Assembly (NCBI GenBank): GCA_029266635.1
Contig: JAQSWM010000003.1
Coordinates: 186,001 to 250,000, forward strand
Direction: 5' to 3'
DNA length: 64,000 nucleotides
From: Sphingobacteriaceae bacterium
Lineage (GTDB): Bacteria; Bacteroidota; Bacteroidia; Sphingobacteriales; Sphingobacteriaceae
Within the stretch, counting starts at the first letter, position 1. Every line of letters starts with the position of its first letter. The translations under genes were made by a program, and so were the position numbers. Below are positions 1-10,739 of the stretch, piece by piece. The notes under the pieces are model-generated. The model saw only the letters and a list, made by a program, of their open reading frames with translations, was not told the origin of the DNA and ran no database searches.

Positions 1-393
1 TTTGTATGCCCTACAGAAATTGCTGAATTCAACAAGTCGTTTGGCGAGTTCCGCGACCGTGATGCCCGTCTGATTGGCGCTTCTACAGATTCTGAGTTCG
101 TTCACGCTGCATGGAGAAGAGATCACGATGATCTTCGCGACTTAAAATTCCCGATGCTGGCAGATACTTCTAAATCATTGGCTGAAGCTTTGGGCATTCT
201 GGAGCCGGTAGAAAAGATTGCATATCGTGCAACTTTCATTATCGATCCAACGGGTGTTGTTCGTTGGGTGTGCGTTAACGACCTGAATGTCGGTAGGAAT
301 GTTAAAGAGGTTTTGCGAGTGCTTGATGGCTTGCAAACTGACGAGCTTTGCCCATGTAACTGGGAAAAAGGCCAGGAAACCTTGAACGTATAA
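1..393 (+). CDS. ahpC: Alkyl hydroperoxide reductase subunit C (AhpC/2-Cys peroxiredoxin), 5' end cut by window
   Basis: Reduces hydrogen peroxide and organic hydroperoxides in the cytosol. The frame is open from the first base and begins inside the FVCPTE motif, whose Cys is the peroxidatic residue, so about the first 45 residues lie outside the window. The tail reads DELCPCNWEKG and carries the resolving Cys. This DELC-x-CNW tail resembles the actinobacterial-type AhpC that is recycled by AhpD rather than by AhpF, and an ahpD gene does follow at 463. A strong hairpin with a T-run separates the two genes, so ahpD expression may depend on read-through. The identification is firm; only the N-terminus is missing. 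Confidence 0.95.
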   Translation, partial: FVCPTEIAEFNKSFGEFRDRDARLIGASTDSEFVHAAWRRDHDDLRDLKFPMLADTSKSLAEALGILEPVEKIAYRATFIIDPTGVVRWVCVNDLNVGRNVKEVLRVLDGLQTDELCPCNWEKGQETLNV

Positions 394-411
394 GTAAATT
401 GCCCATTACAT

Positions 412-447
412 AAAAATCCCTCCACTGAAAGGCTGGAGGGATTTTTT
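412..447 (+). terminator. Intrinsic terminator after ahpC
   Basis: A perfect 13-bp stem pairs 412-424 with 434-446 around a 9-nt loop, and the 3' arm runs into TTTTTT. It lies 19 bases after the ahpC stop and 16 bases before the ahpD start, so it probably attenuates ahpD relative to ahpC. Confidence 0.85.
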
Positions 448-462
448 CTAAACAGATAAATC

Positions 463-1047
463 ATGAACGAAAGTACAGAAGTAATAAATGAATTGCTCGA
501 AACGATAGGCGTTGGAGCCGCATACCGCAATCCGGCGATTGAACTACTTGAGAAAGGCCAGTCGCGGTACCTGCGTGATTTGAAGCTGAACTTCAGTAGC
601 ACTCTTGCGTCAGAACATTTGACTGCTAAAGAGATCGGGCTGCTGGGGCTGAGCATCGCTGTGAACAATATCAATAATCTTTTGGGAGATTTTTATGCAA
701 AGTTTTCCGAAGAAAACGGCGCTACCGCCGAAGAGATTTCCGAAGCTGCAGCCTGCGCATCATTGCTTGCGTCAAATAACGTTTTTTATCGTTTCAGGCA
801 TTTCACCCAAAAGGAAAAATACACTCAGATTCCTGCCCGCATTCGCATGCAGATCATGGCAAAGCCGGTTACCGGAAAAGAGTTCTTTGAACTTGCAAGC
901 CTTGCCGTGTCGGCAGTAAATGGTTGTGAGATGTGCGTAAATGCTCACGAAGATTCCCTGATAAAAATGGGCACTACAGAAGAGCGTATTTTTGATGCAG
1001 TGCGGATTGCCTCGCTGGTAACTGCAACTGGAAAAATTATTTATTAA
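463..1047 (+). CDS. ahpD: Alkyl hydroperoxide reductase AhpD (carboxymuconolactone decarboxylase family)
   Basis: 194 aa, all-helical AhpD-like protein. The C-terminal half carries CEMCVNAHE, with Cys155, Cys158 and His162 forming the CxxC-x3-H redox site. In Mycobacterium tuberculosis this site reduces AhpC with electrons from lipoamide. The N-terminal half is the degenerate repeat of the fold, as in full-length AhpD. It lies just downstream of ahpC on the same strand, and the DELCPCNW tail of that AhpC fits an AhpD partner. Start: ATG at 463, the first Met of the frame. The length matches the family. The pairing of the two proteins is inferred from context and tail type. Confidence 0.93.
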   Translation: MNESTEVINELLETIGVGAAYRNPAIELLEKGQSRYLRDLKLNFSSTLASEHLTAKEIGLLGLSIAVNNINNLLGDFYAKFSEENGATAEEISEAAACASLLASNNVFYRFRHFTQKEKYTQIPARIRMQIMAKPVTGKEFFELASLAVSAVNGCEMCVNAHEDSLIKMGTTEERIFDAVRIASLVTATGKIIY

Positions 1048-1053
1048 ATGCTA

Positions 1054-1089
1054 CAAGAAGAGGCTGTCTCCAAAGGGCAGTCTTTCTTG
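1054..1089. terminator. Bidirectional terminator between ahpD and the M20 hydrolase gene
   Basis: Imperfect hairpin between two converging genes: CAAGAA-GAGG-CTG at 1054-1066 faces CAG-TCT-TTCTTG at 1078-1089. The stem has a bulge and the flanking T-run is weak, so confidence is moderate. Confidence 0.45.
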
Positions 1090-1090
1090 T

Positions 1091-2275
1091 TTAATTTCCG
1101 AGTCGCTTCAAAGCAATATAAGCCATTAGTCCTGTGCTTGTTTCCAGCGCACTTTCATCTATATCAAATGTTGGAGTGTGAACAGATGACGTGATGCCCC
1201 GTTCCTCATTGCGTGTGCCAAGACGGTAAAAACAAGCATCAGCAGCTTGTGTGAAATAGGCAAAATCCTCTGCCGCCATCCAGATATCCAGATCAACCAC
1301 ATTTTCTTTCCCCAGGTAATCTTCGGCGAAAGCCCGCACTTCAGCAGTTAGCTTTTCTTCATTGATCAGAAATGGGTATCCATTCATGATCTTGAAATCG
1401 CAGCTTCCGCCCATGCTCTCGGCTATTCCTTCCGCCATTTTCTTCATCCTCTTGTGAGCCTCCGCACGCCATTCTTCATCCATGGTCCGGAAAGTCCCTT
1501 CCAGGTAAACTTCATTTGGGATAACATTGGTAGCGCCGTTGGCTATCACTTTCCCGAATGACAAAACCGTTGGCAACTTCGGATCCGCCGCCCGGCTTAC
1601 AATTTGTTGCAGCGCCACCAGTATGTGAGCGGTGATAAGCACCGGATCTATGTTTTGCTGAGGCTGTGCGCCATGCCCCCCTCTGCCCTTTACAGTAACG
1701 TATATTTCATCTGTGGAAGCCATGTACTTGCCTGCTCTGAAGCCCACCTTGCCGGTTTCGATCAACGGCATTACGTGCTGCCCGATCACTGCCTGCGGTT
1801 TAGGATTTTCCAATACACCTTCCTTAATCATCAGGCTGGCCCCGCCCGGGAGCTTCTCTTCGGCAGGTTGGAAGATGAATTTTATTGTTCCGCCAAACTC
1901 ATCTTTAAGCTCGTTCAGGATCGTGGCTGTTCCCAGTAATGATGATGTATGAACGTCGTGCCCGCAGGCATGCATCACTCCCTCGTTTTTAGATTTGTAC
2001 GGAACATCATTCGCCTCCAGAATTGGAAGCGCATCCATGTCGCCCCTCAAGGCCACAACTCCATCGCCTGGCTTGTTCCCTTTCAGGATTGCCACCACGC
2101 CGGTATCAGCCATAGCTGAATACGAGATATTCATTTCGTCAAGCTTAGATTTTACAAACGCAGAGGTCTGATATTCGTGGAAAGAAAGCTCTGGATTCGA
2201 GTGAAGATGCCTTCTGTTGGCGATATTAGAAGAAAGGTTCTGTTTAGCGAGCTTCTGAATTTTGTCTTTTAACAT
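1091..2275 (-). CDS. M20 family metallo-amidohydrolase (N-acyl amino acid hydrolase type)
   Basis: 394 aa cytosolic peptidase-family M20D protein that hydrolyses N-acyl amino acids or related amides. Visible motifs are GDMDALPI near residue 78, MHACGHDVHTS near 100 (metal-binding Cys/His), FQPAEE near 137 (catalytic Glu) and GQHVMP near 166 (further metal ligand). The dimerisation lid domain follows from about residue 185. No signal peptide. Start ATG at 2275, with a TAGATTTG box 7 bases upstream. It stands alone, convergent with ahpD. The exact substrate (hippurate, N-acetyl amino acid or IAA conjugate) cannot be told from the sequence. Confidence 0.93.
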   Translation of the reverse strand: MLKDKIQKLAKQNLSSNIANRRHLHSNPELSFHEYQTSAFVKSKLDEMNISYSAMADTGVVAILKGNKPGDGVVALRGDMDALPILEANDVPYKSKNEGVMHACGHDVHTSSLLGTATILNELKDEFGGTIKFIFQPAEEKLPGGASLMIKEGVLENPKPQAVIGQHVMPLIETGKVGFRAGKYMASTDEIYVTVKGRGGHGAQPQQNIDPVLITAHILVALQQIVSRAADPKLPTVLSFGKVIANGATNVIPNEVYLEGTFRTMDEEWRAEAHKRMKKMAEGIAESMGGSCDFKIMNGYPFLINEEKLTAEVRAFAEDYLGKENVVDLDIWMAAEDFAYFTQAADACFYRLGTRNEERGITSSVHTPTFDIDESALETSTGLMAYIALKRLGN

Positions 2276-2282
2276 GGTTCTG

Positions 2283-2290
2283 CAAATCTA
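2283..2290 (-). promoter_or_regulatory. Candidate Bacteroidota -7 box (TAGATTTG) for the M20 gene
   Basis: On the minus strand TAGATTTG fits the Bacteroidota -7 consensus TAnnTTTG and sits 7 bases before the ATG. No clear TTTG -33 element is visible, so this is tentative. If real, the transcript would have almost no 5' leader. Confidence 0.35.
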
Positions 2291-2382
2291 CGTTTTTCCT
2301 GTTTGCGATTTAAGGAAACGGTTTATTGCGCACCATAAGCTACTCTGAGAATAGCAATGTTTGAGCGGTTCAGAAATCGGGA

Positions 2383-2739
2383 TTAATTGAGGTACTTTTT
2401 GATGATGGCTAACAGGTCGTCCATCTCGAAAGGCTTCGCCAGATATGAATCAGCCAGGCATTCTTTTGCAATCTTTTTGATATCCCGATTCGCGGAAACA
2501 AGCAAAACGGGGATGTTTTGCGTCGCCGGATTGTTTTTGATGTTCCGGCAAACATCCCTGCCGTCTTTCCCGAGCATCCAAATGTCGAGCAGGATCAAAT
2601 CAGGTAAGTTTTCCTTCATGTCAAGCAGCTCCTCGCCTTTTTCTGTGCTATTAACTTCATAGCCTGCATCTTCCAGGATGATAGTTACAACATCCAGGAT
2701 CGCGGGATCATCGTCTGCAATTAATATCTTATTTGCCAT
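2383..2739 (-). CDS. Single-domain response regulator (CheY-like receiver)
   Basis: 118 aa, a receiver domain only. The acidic pocket is ADDD at 8-11, the phospho-acceptor is Asp52 in LILLDIWM, the conserved Ser/Thr position falls in LLVSAN, and the Lys is in YLAKPFEMD near 102. There is no output domain, so it acts by protein contact or as a phosphorelay shuttle. No kinase gene is adjacent; the flanking genes are the M20 hydrolase and secA. About 160 bases separate it from the secA stop, so it is probably transcribed on its own. Its partner is unknown. Confidence 0.92.
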   Translation of the reverse strand: MANKILIADDDPAILDVVTIILEDAGYEVNSTEKGEELLDMKENLPDLILLDIWMLGKDGRDVCRNIKNNPATQNIPVLLVSANRDIKKIAKECLADSYLAKPFEMDDLLAIIKKYLN

Positions 2740-2856
2740 GAAGATTTAAAATGTACACTGACCGGAAGCCCGGCGGTAAACTCATTAGGCTAAGATAGAA
2801 ATATCCTATAGATTAAAAAATTAACAAGTAATTACTTGTGTGCCATAAAGAGTGAA

Positions 2857-2892
2857 TAAAAAAGGAGCTGAATTTTAAAATGCAGCTCCTTT
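2857..2892 (-). terminator. Intrinsic terminator downstream of secA
   Basis: A perfect 10-bp stem pairs AAAGGAGCTG at 2861-2870 with CAGCTCCTTT at 2883-2892 around a 12-nt AT loop. Read on the minus strand, the 3' arm continues into a T-run. It begins 6 bases after the secA stop codon. Confidence 0.8.
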
Positions 2893-2897
2893 AAGAC

Positions 2898-6200
<3,303 letters not shown>

Positions 6201-6462
6201 TATTCCTGCTTTAAAATTTTAATAGCCTGCGGTGGCAAGCGCAACTGTTTGTCAACAACTAAGCCATTCTTATACAAAGGTCAGAATGGCACAATTGAAC
6301 TGCGAAATTACGGGAAATTGCTGAAAGCATATACCTCATACTGTAATAAATGCATGCCGGAACAGGTCTCTTAAAGATTGCTCTGAGGCTTGTGGAAACT
6401 GCTAAATCGGATTGGTCTGGTAATTGCTTTTTCTAACAGAAAAAGAAGAGAGGAGAAGTATC

Positions 6463-6873
6463 ATGAAAGCTATTCTGATTTTAATTTTCAGCAGTATAGT
6501 GGCATTTAATGCTGCGGCACAGAACGTAGACTCTGTCGGTAGAAAGCCGATGGCGAATGCAGCGCTTAATAAATTGTTAAAAACCACCGGCGATCAGTCC
6601 AGCCTGGACGAGCACCTTGTTCGGAGCCGGTTTTTAAATAGCACATCCTATTATACAACTGCACAGGTGCGCCGGATACTGAAACTATACGCTAAAGACA
6701 GCGACAAAATAATTGTTGCACGGGCCATGTACCCGCGGGTTATAGACAACGAGAAGTACGAGCAACTTGCCAATGTTTTTAATAGTGATACCTATAGCCG
6801 GGAATTTGCCTACTGGTGCCAGGATCCAAATAAAAAGATCATCGACATTACGCAGGACCATTGGTTAGAGTAA
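6463..6873 (+). CDS. Secreted DUF4476-family protein
   Basis: 136 aa from the ATG at 6463, which follows AGGAG at 6451-6455, a rare visible Shine-Dalgarno in this window. An in-frame ATG 13 codons earlier would spoil the signal peptide. Residues 1-19 (MKAILILIFSSIVAFNAAA) are a signal peptide. The mature part carries the DUF4476 pattern: a Phe-Leu segment, then TAQVRRILKLYAKDSDKIIVA and MYPRVIDNEKYEQLANVF. The function of this Bacteroidota family is unknown. It stands alone, divergent from secA, with a hairpin terminator behind it. Confidence 0.8.
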   Translation: MKAILILIFSSIVAFNAAAQNVDSVGRKPMANAALNKLLKTTGDQSSLDEHLVRSRFLNSTSYYTTAQVRRILKLYAKDSDKIIVARAMYPRVIDNEKYEQLANVFNSDTYSREFAYWCQDPNKKIIDITQDHWLE

Positions 6874-6886
6874 GGTTCAACAGATT

Positions 6887-6924
6887 ATCAGTCGGGGAAG
6901 GCAAGCCCTTTCTCCGGCTGATTT
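6887..6924 (+). terminator. Hairpin terminator after the DUF4476 gene
   Basis: The arm ATCAGTCGGGGAAGG at 6887-6901 pairs with CCCTTTCTCCGGCTGAT at 6906-6922, with G-T wobbles and a small bulge, followed by a short T-run. It begins 13 bases after the stop codon. Confidence 0.55.
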
Positions 6925-6955
6925 CGACAAACTATTAAATCTCCCGTTCAAGACT

Positions 6956-6963
6956 TACTTTTG
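6956..6963 (+). promoter_or_regulatory. Candidate -7 box TACTTTTG
   Basis: Matches TAnnTTTG and lies 16 bases before the ATG at 6980. No convincing -33 TTTG is seen. Low confidence. Confidence 0.3.
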
Positions 6964-6979
6964 AGCCTCGCCTAAATGC

Positions 6980-7363
6980 ATGGAGAAGAACCAGCCACTT
7001 ATTCCCGGAACAATAGCCGACTATCATTATGGGGATGATGGCATTTTGTATTCATATTCCAAAAGCATTCTTCGCACTGTAGAGAATATTTCAGAGAACG
7101 TTGCTTTGGTGAAGGAAATAACCGGAGGCCGGAGGGTGCCTTTGTTAATTTACATCAGCAACTCCCCGGTTCCCGATAAAGCAGCCCGCAAATTCTCCAC
7201 TGAGCAGTTGCCGGTTATTTACACCGCTATGGCGATGGTTTCAGAGAAGTGGCTGGCAAAGCTGATCATGAATGTGCTGTTTAAATTTCAGCAGCCACCT
7301 ATTCCGATGAAATCTTTTACTAACGACGCAGATGCTAAAGATTGGCTGAAGCAGTACGTTTAG
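6980..7363 (+). CDS. Conserved Bacteroidota hypothetical protein, STAS/SpoIIAA-like in appearance
   Basis: 127 aa, no signal peptide. The layout is an N-terminal beta-rich part (GILYSYSKSILRTVENISEN), a strand of type RRVPLLIYISNSP, and a helical part ending with PMKSFTNDADAKDWLKQYV. The ending 'F.d...A..WL' is typical of SpoIIAA/STAS-like proteins such as the DUF7793 group, in which a small alpha/beta domain occurs alone. That placement rests on memory of the family and is uncertain. The gene sits 55 bases before purD, which has its own promoter-like box. Function unknown. Confidence 0.7.
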   Translation: MEKNQPLIPGTIADYHYGDDGILYSYSKSILRTVENISENVALVKEITGGRRVPLLIYISNSPVPDKAARKFSTEQLPVIYTAMAMVSEKWLAKLIMNVLFKFQQPPIPMKSFTNDADAKDWLKQYV

Positions 7364-7406
7364 CAGCAGAATTTTACCTCTTCCGCGTTTAATTTCCCGA
7401 TAGGTT

Positions 7407-7414
7407 TATCTTTG
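7407..7414 (+). promoter_or_regulatory. Candidate -7 box TATCTTTG for purD
   Basis: TATCTTTG fits the Bacteroidota -7 consensus and ends 4 bases before the purD ATG, which implies a leaderless or near-leaderless mRNA. The minus-strand siroheme gene has a closely similar TATCTTGCGCA immediately before its ATG at 16547. Confidence 0.4.
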
Positions 7415-7418
7415 CGCC

Positions 7419-8693
7419 ATGAATATCCTGATATTAGGTTCTGGCGGCCGGGAAAGTGCTTTTGCCTGGAAAATCTCGCAAAGCCCAAAATGTTCAAACT
7501 TGTTTATAGCCCCGGGAAATGGCGGTACAGGCTCCTATGGAAAAAATGTGAACCTTTCGGTTACGGATTTTAAGGGAATCGGCAAGTTTGTTTTGGAAAA
7601 CCAGGTTGATCTTGTGCTGGTTGGCCCGGAAGAACCGCTGGTAAAAGGAATCCATGATTATTTCCTGGCAGATTCAAGCTTAAAAAAAGTACCCGTCATC
7701 GGCCCACAACAAGAAGGAGCAAAACTTGAAGGCAGCAAGGATTTTTCCAAAGAATTTATGCAGCGGCATCAAATTCCTACGGCAGCTTACAAGACCTTCA
7801 CGAAAGAAACACTAACGGAAGGCCTTAGCTATCTTGAAACACATCGCCTCCCAATTGTTTTAAAAGCCGATGGGCTTGCGGCGGGAAAAGGTGTTTTGAT
7901 CTGCGAAACTCTTGATGATGGAAAGGCGGAGCTAACCGCAATGCTGAAGGATGCTAAGTTTGGCGAGGCGAGCAGCCGGGTTGTAATCGAGGAGTTTTTA
8001 GCCGGGATTGAGCTTTCTGTTTTCGTGTTAACGGATGGCGAAAACTACAAGATATTGCCCTCGGCGAAAGATTATAAGCGAATTGGCGAAGGTGACACAG
8101 GCCTCAACACTGGTGGAATGGGCTCAATCTCTCCAGTACCATTTGCCACTCCCGAGTTCCTTGATAAAGTTGAGAAGCGGATCGTCATTCCGACGATAAA
8201 TGGCTTAAAGCAGGATAATATCCCATACAAAGGCTTCATTTTTATTGGGCTGATGAACGTTGGGGGTGAGCCTTATGTGATTGAATACAATGTGCGCATG
8301 GGCGATCCCGAAACGGAAAGCGTTATCCCAAGAATCGAAAATGATTTTGTGGAATTGCTTTCTGCAACTGCCAACGGCACCTTGTCGGAGGTAGAGTTAA
8401 GAGTTTCTTCCAAAATTGCCGCAACTATCATGATTGTGTCGGGAGGTTATCCCGGCGAATACCTGAAAGGTAAAACCATCAGCGGGATAGATAATGTGCG
8501 GGACTCCCTGGTGTTCCAGGCGGGCACTGAATTTGAAAACGGGCTTGTAAAAACCGCTGGCGGACGGGTGCTTGCTATCACTTCTTTACAGGATACCTTG
8601 TTTGATGCAGTACAACATGCTGTTACCGACGCTGGTCGGATATATTTCGATGCCCGTTACTTCCGAACCGATATTGGATTCGACATACTTTAG
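7419..8693 (+). CDS. purD: Phosphoribosylamine--glycine ligase (GAR synthetase)
   Basis: 424 aa ATP-grasp enzyme that joins 5-phosphoribosylamine and glycine, step 2 of purine synthesis, in the cytosol. The N-domain opens with ILILGSGGRESAFAWKI. The PurD signature is GPEEPLVKGI near residue 70. The ATP-grasp core includes LPIVLKADGLAAGKGV near 145, LNTGGMGSISP near 231 and YVIEYNVRMGDPETES near 285. The C-terminal domain contains SGGYPGEY. Full length with no gaps. No other pur gene is near; it appears to be expressed alone. Confidence 0.98.
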   Translation: MNILILGSGGRESAFAWKISQSPKCSNLFIAPGNGGTGSYGKNVNLSVTDFKGIGKFVLENQVDLVLVGPEEPLVKGIHDYFLADSSLKKVPVIGPQQEGAKLEGSKDFSKEFMQRHQIPTAAYKTFTKETLTEGLSYLETHRLPIVLKADGLAAGKGVLICETLDDGKAELTAMLKDAKFGEASSRVVIEEFLAGIELSVFVLTDGENYKILPSAKDYKRIGEGDTGLNTGGMGSISPVPFATPEFLDKVEKRIVIPTINGLKQDNIPYKGFIFIGLMNVGGEPYVIEYNVRMGDPETESVIPRIENDFVELLSATANGTLSEVELRVSSKIAATIMIVSGGYPGEYLKGKTISGIDNVRDSLVFQAGTEFENGLVKTAGGRVLAITSLQDTLFDAVQHAVTDAGRIYFDARYFRTDIGFDIL

Positions 8694-8855
8694 GTGTTGC
8701 GCCATTAAAATTCCCCGATTGTTGCTATTATTCCTCAACTGCATTTTCAGGAAAAGTGCAGATGGGGATAACTTTTCTAGCTCCATTCCGTTAAAAGGGT
8801 TGTTTTTAATAGTTTTCAACATTTTGGCACAGTATTGACACATACATACTTCGCT

Positions 8856-9626
8856 ATGTTAAAGGTTCTCACAACTCTAACCGTTATGTTTCTTGCCGGG
8901 CAAATCAGTGCCTCAGCGCAGGACACTATTAGGCGTGTGCCGGTTAAAATGTCGGCCCGTGAAATTTCTGTTGACTACGGCAAGTTATTCAACGAATCCA
9001 GTTCTGTGGAAGCAAAGCCTGTACGTGTACATACAAGTAAAGCCAAACCGTCCAAAGTTGCCATTTCCAGGAAAGCTGCCGCTCTGGTCCTTGCAGCTAA
9101 AAAGCCAGTTACAAAGATAGAATTACCTGCAATGGCAAGCGTTGCGAAGGCGGCTAAGTCAAGTGTCGCTGAAAAGCAGATAGTTGTTGCAAAGCCTGCT
9201 GTGACTGTCGCTAAACCCAAGGCTGTGAAACCGAAGCCTGCAGCACTACCGGTGAAAGAAGAAGTAGAAATCTCCGAACCCAAACCGGCTGCAGTTGAAA
9301 ACCGTGCAGAAGAAAGCACAACCGCACAGGTGATTGTAGGGGAGGATGGCACAAAACGAATCGACAGCCCGGAGTTTAAAAAATTCCAGAAAAGTATAGA
9401 ATCTGAGCAAGAGCAATGGGATTCTTTAGCGAATGCTCAGCTAGCCTCAAGCGATGACCAGTATCCTGAGGATGGCTCAGCCGAAAGCAGAATGATGTAT
9501 TTGTATATCGGAGCCGCTGTTACCGTAGCTGGCATTGTGTTCGGATTATTCTTTGGCCGCCCCGCGTTTTTACTTTCGGTGGTGGGCGTAGTGTTCGTGA
9601 TGATTGGACTCTTTATTCAGCCGTAA
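8856..9626 (+). CDS. Ala/Lys/Pro-rich envelope protein with C-terminal membrane helices
   Basis: 256 aa from the ATG at 8856. A TTG 21 bases upstream keeps the frame open but would spoil the signal peptide MLKVLTTLTVMFLAGQISASAQ. Residues about 25-150 are low-complexity and rich in Lys, Ala, Pro and Val (KPAVTVAKPKAVKPKPAALP), like a periplasm-spanning linker. The C-terminus has two predicted membrane helices, near MYLYIGAAVTVAGIVFGLFF and FLLSVVGVVFVMIGLFI. TonB-like linkers look similar, but no TonB C-domain is present. Not assigned to a family; function unknown. Convergent with the TlpA-like gene; their stop codons are adjacent. Confidence 0.75.
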   Translation: MLKVLTTLTVMFLAGQISASAQDTIRRVPVKMSAREISVDYGKLFNESSSVEAKPVRVHTSKAKPSKVAISRKAAALVLAAKKPVTKIELPAMASVAKAAKSSVAEKQIVVAKPAVTVAKPKAVKPKPAALPVKEEVEISEPKPAAVENRAEESTTAQVIVGEDGTKRIDSPEFKKFQKSIESEQEQWDSLANAQLASSDDQYPEDGSAESRMMYLYIGAAVTVAGIVFGLFFGRPAFLLSVVGVVFVMIGLFIQP

Positions 9627-10739
9627 CTACTTCAAATGCTTTTTTAATTCGCGTTCCAATTGCGAACCACGCAGGTCCCGGGCAACAATTACCCCTTTTT
9701 CGTTCAGCAGGAAATTTTGGGGAATCGCATCAATTTGGTAAAGCTTTGCTGCCGCACTGTTCCAGAATTTTAAATCGGATACTTGTGTCCAAGCCAAGCC
9801 ATCGTCTTTGATGGCTTTTTGCCACTTGGCTTTATCAGAATCCAGCGATACTCCCAAAATCGTAAAACCTTTATCCTTAAAAGCATTATACGCCTTCACC
9901 ACATTTGGATTTTCCTGTCTGCATGGACCGCACCATGAAGCCCAAAAATCCACCAGCACGTACTTTCCGCGTAAGCTGGATAACTTGATCACCTTGCCTG
10001 AAGGATCGGGGAGTTCAAAATCCGGCGCAAGCGAACCAATCGATAAAGCCTTTTCTGCAGTGATGCGTTCATAGATAGTTTTGCCAGATGGCGAGTTTTT
10101 TACTTCCGGGCTCAGGCTTTTAAATAGAGAATCAGCACGCAGATAATTGTTTGATTTTTCAGAAAGTTCCGGGATAATCAGCAAACTGATGAAAGCGTCG
10201 GGATGTGATTTAATAAAGCCTACCTGCCGGTCAGCTGCCTTTTGCTGCAATCTGGTAAGCACAGGCATAAACACAGCCTGGAGGGAATCTATATTCTGGC
10301 TGGTAGCGCTTGCCAGTTGTACGTCCTTGTTGAATTTTTCTATTTCTGGCTGCATTTGTTGCTGTAAGCTGTAAAACGCCATGAAGTCATTGTTCGCTTT
10401 TGAGCCTGAAACTTGTGCGGTTGGTAGTGCGCCGGCAATTTTGACTGTAATTATGCCTTTGTCTAAAATGAACGAAAATGAGTTCGATTGATCCTGCGGC
10501 ATTTTCTCTTCCCACGATAAAATGCACTGCTTCGGCTCTTCCAGAGATCCCGCGTAGGAGAATTTATTGTCGAGTACATCAACGGCTTTCACCTCGGAGC
10601 CTTGCCCAAGCATCCCTTTAAGGTGAATAAATAATTTATTTTTTTCGGGCTTAGCGGCAAAGCTGCCTTTGATTTCAAATTCGAAAGCCTGAGTGGACAT
10701 GCCGCTCAGGAGAAGGAGAAGTAAAATGTATTTTTTCAT
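9627..10739 (-). CDS. Secreted TlpA-family thiol-disulfide oxidoreductase with N-terminal DUF4369
   Basis: 370 aa. Start ATG at 10739, whose A is the last base of the upstream stop codon (TGATG overlap), so translation is coupled to the arginase-like gene. The signal peptide is MKKYILLLLLLSGMSTQAF. A DUF4369-type beta domain spans about 20-130, a helical linker follows, and a thioredoxin fold lies in the last 140 residues with FWASWCGPCRQENP as the active site. Known relatives reduce disulfides in the periplasm or support cytochrome c maturation. The cis-Pro region reads AIPQNFLLNEKG. Its partner is unknown. Confidence 0.9.
   Translation of the reverse strand: MKKYILLLLLLSGMSTQAFEFEIKGSFAAKPEKNKLFIHLKGMLGQGSEVKAVDVLDNKFSYAGSLEEPKQCILSWEEKMPQDQSNSFSFILDKGIITVKIAGALPTAQVSGSKANNDFMAFYSLQQQMQPEIEKFNKDVQLASATSQNIDSLQAVFMPVLTRLQQKAADRQVGFIKSHPDAFISLLIIPELSEKSNNYLRADSLFKSLSPEVKNSPSGKTIYERITAEKALSIGSLAPDFELPDPSGKVIKLSSLRGKYVLVDFWASWCGPCRQENPNVVKAYNAFKDKGFTILGVSLDSDKAKWQKAIKDDGLAWTQVSDLKFWNSAAAKLYQIDAIPQNFLLNEKGVIVARDLRGSQLERELKKHLK

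Noticed and set aside
8835-8855. TTGACA at 8835 as a -35 box or TTG start
   Set aside because: It is in frame with the gene but would add seven residues before the signal peptide. The ATG at 8856 gives a normal signal, and no matching -10 box for a sigma-70 promoter is seen.
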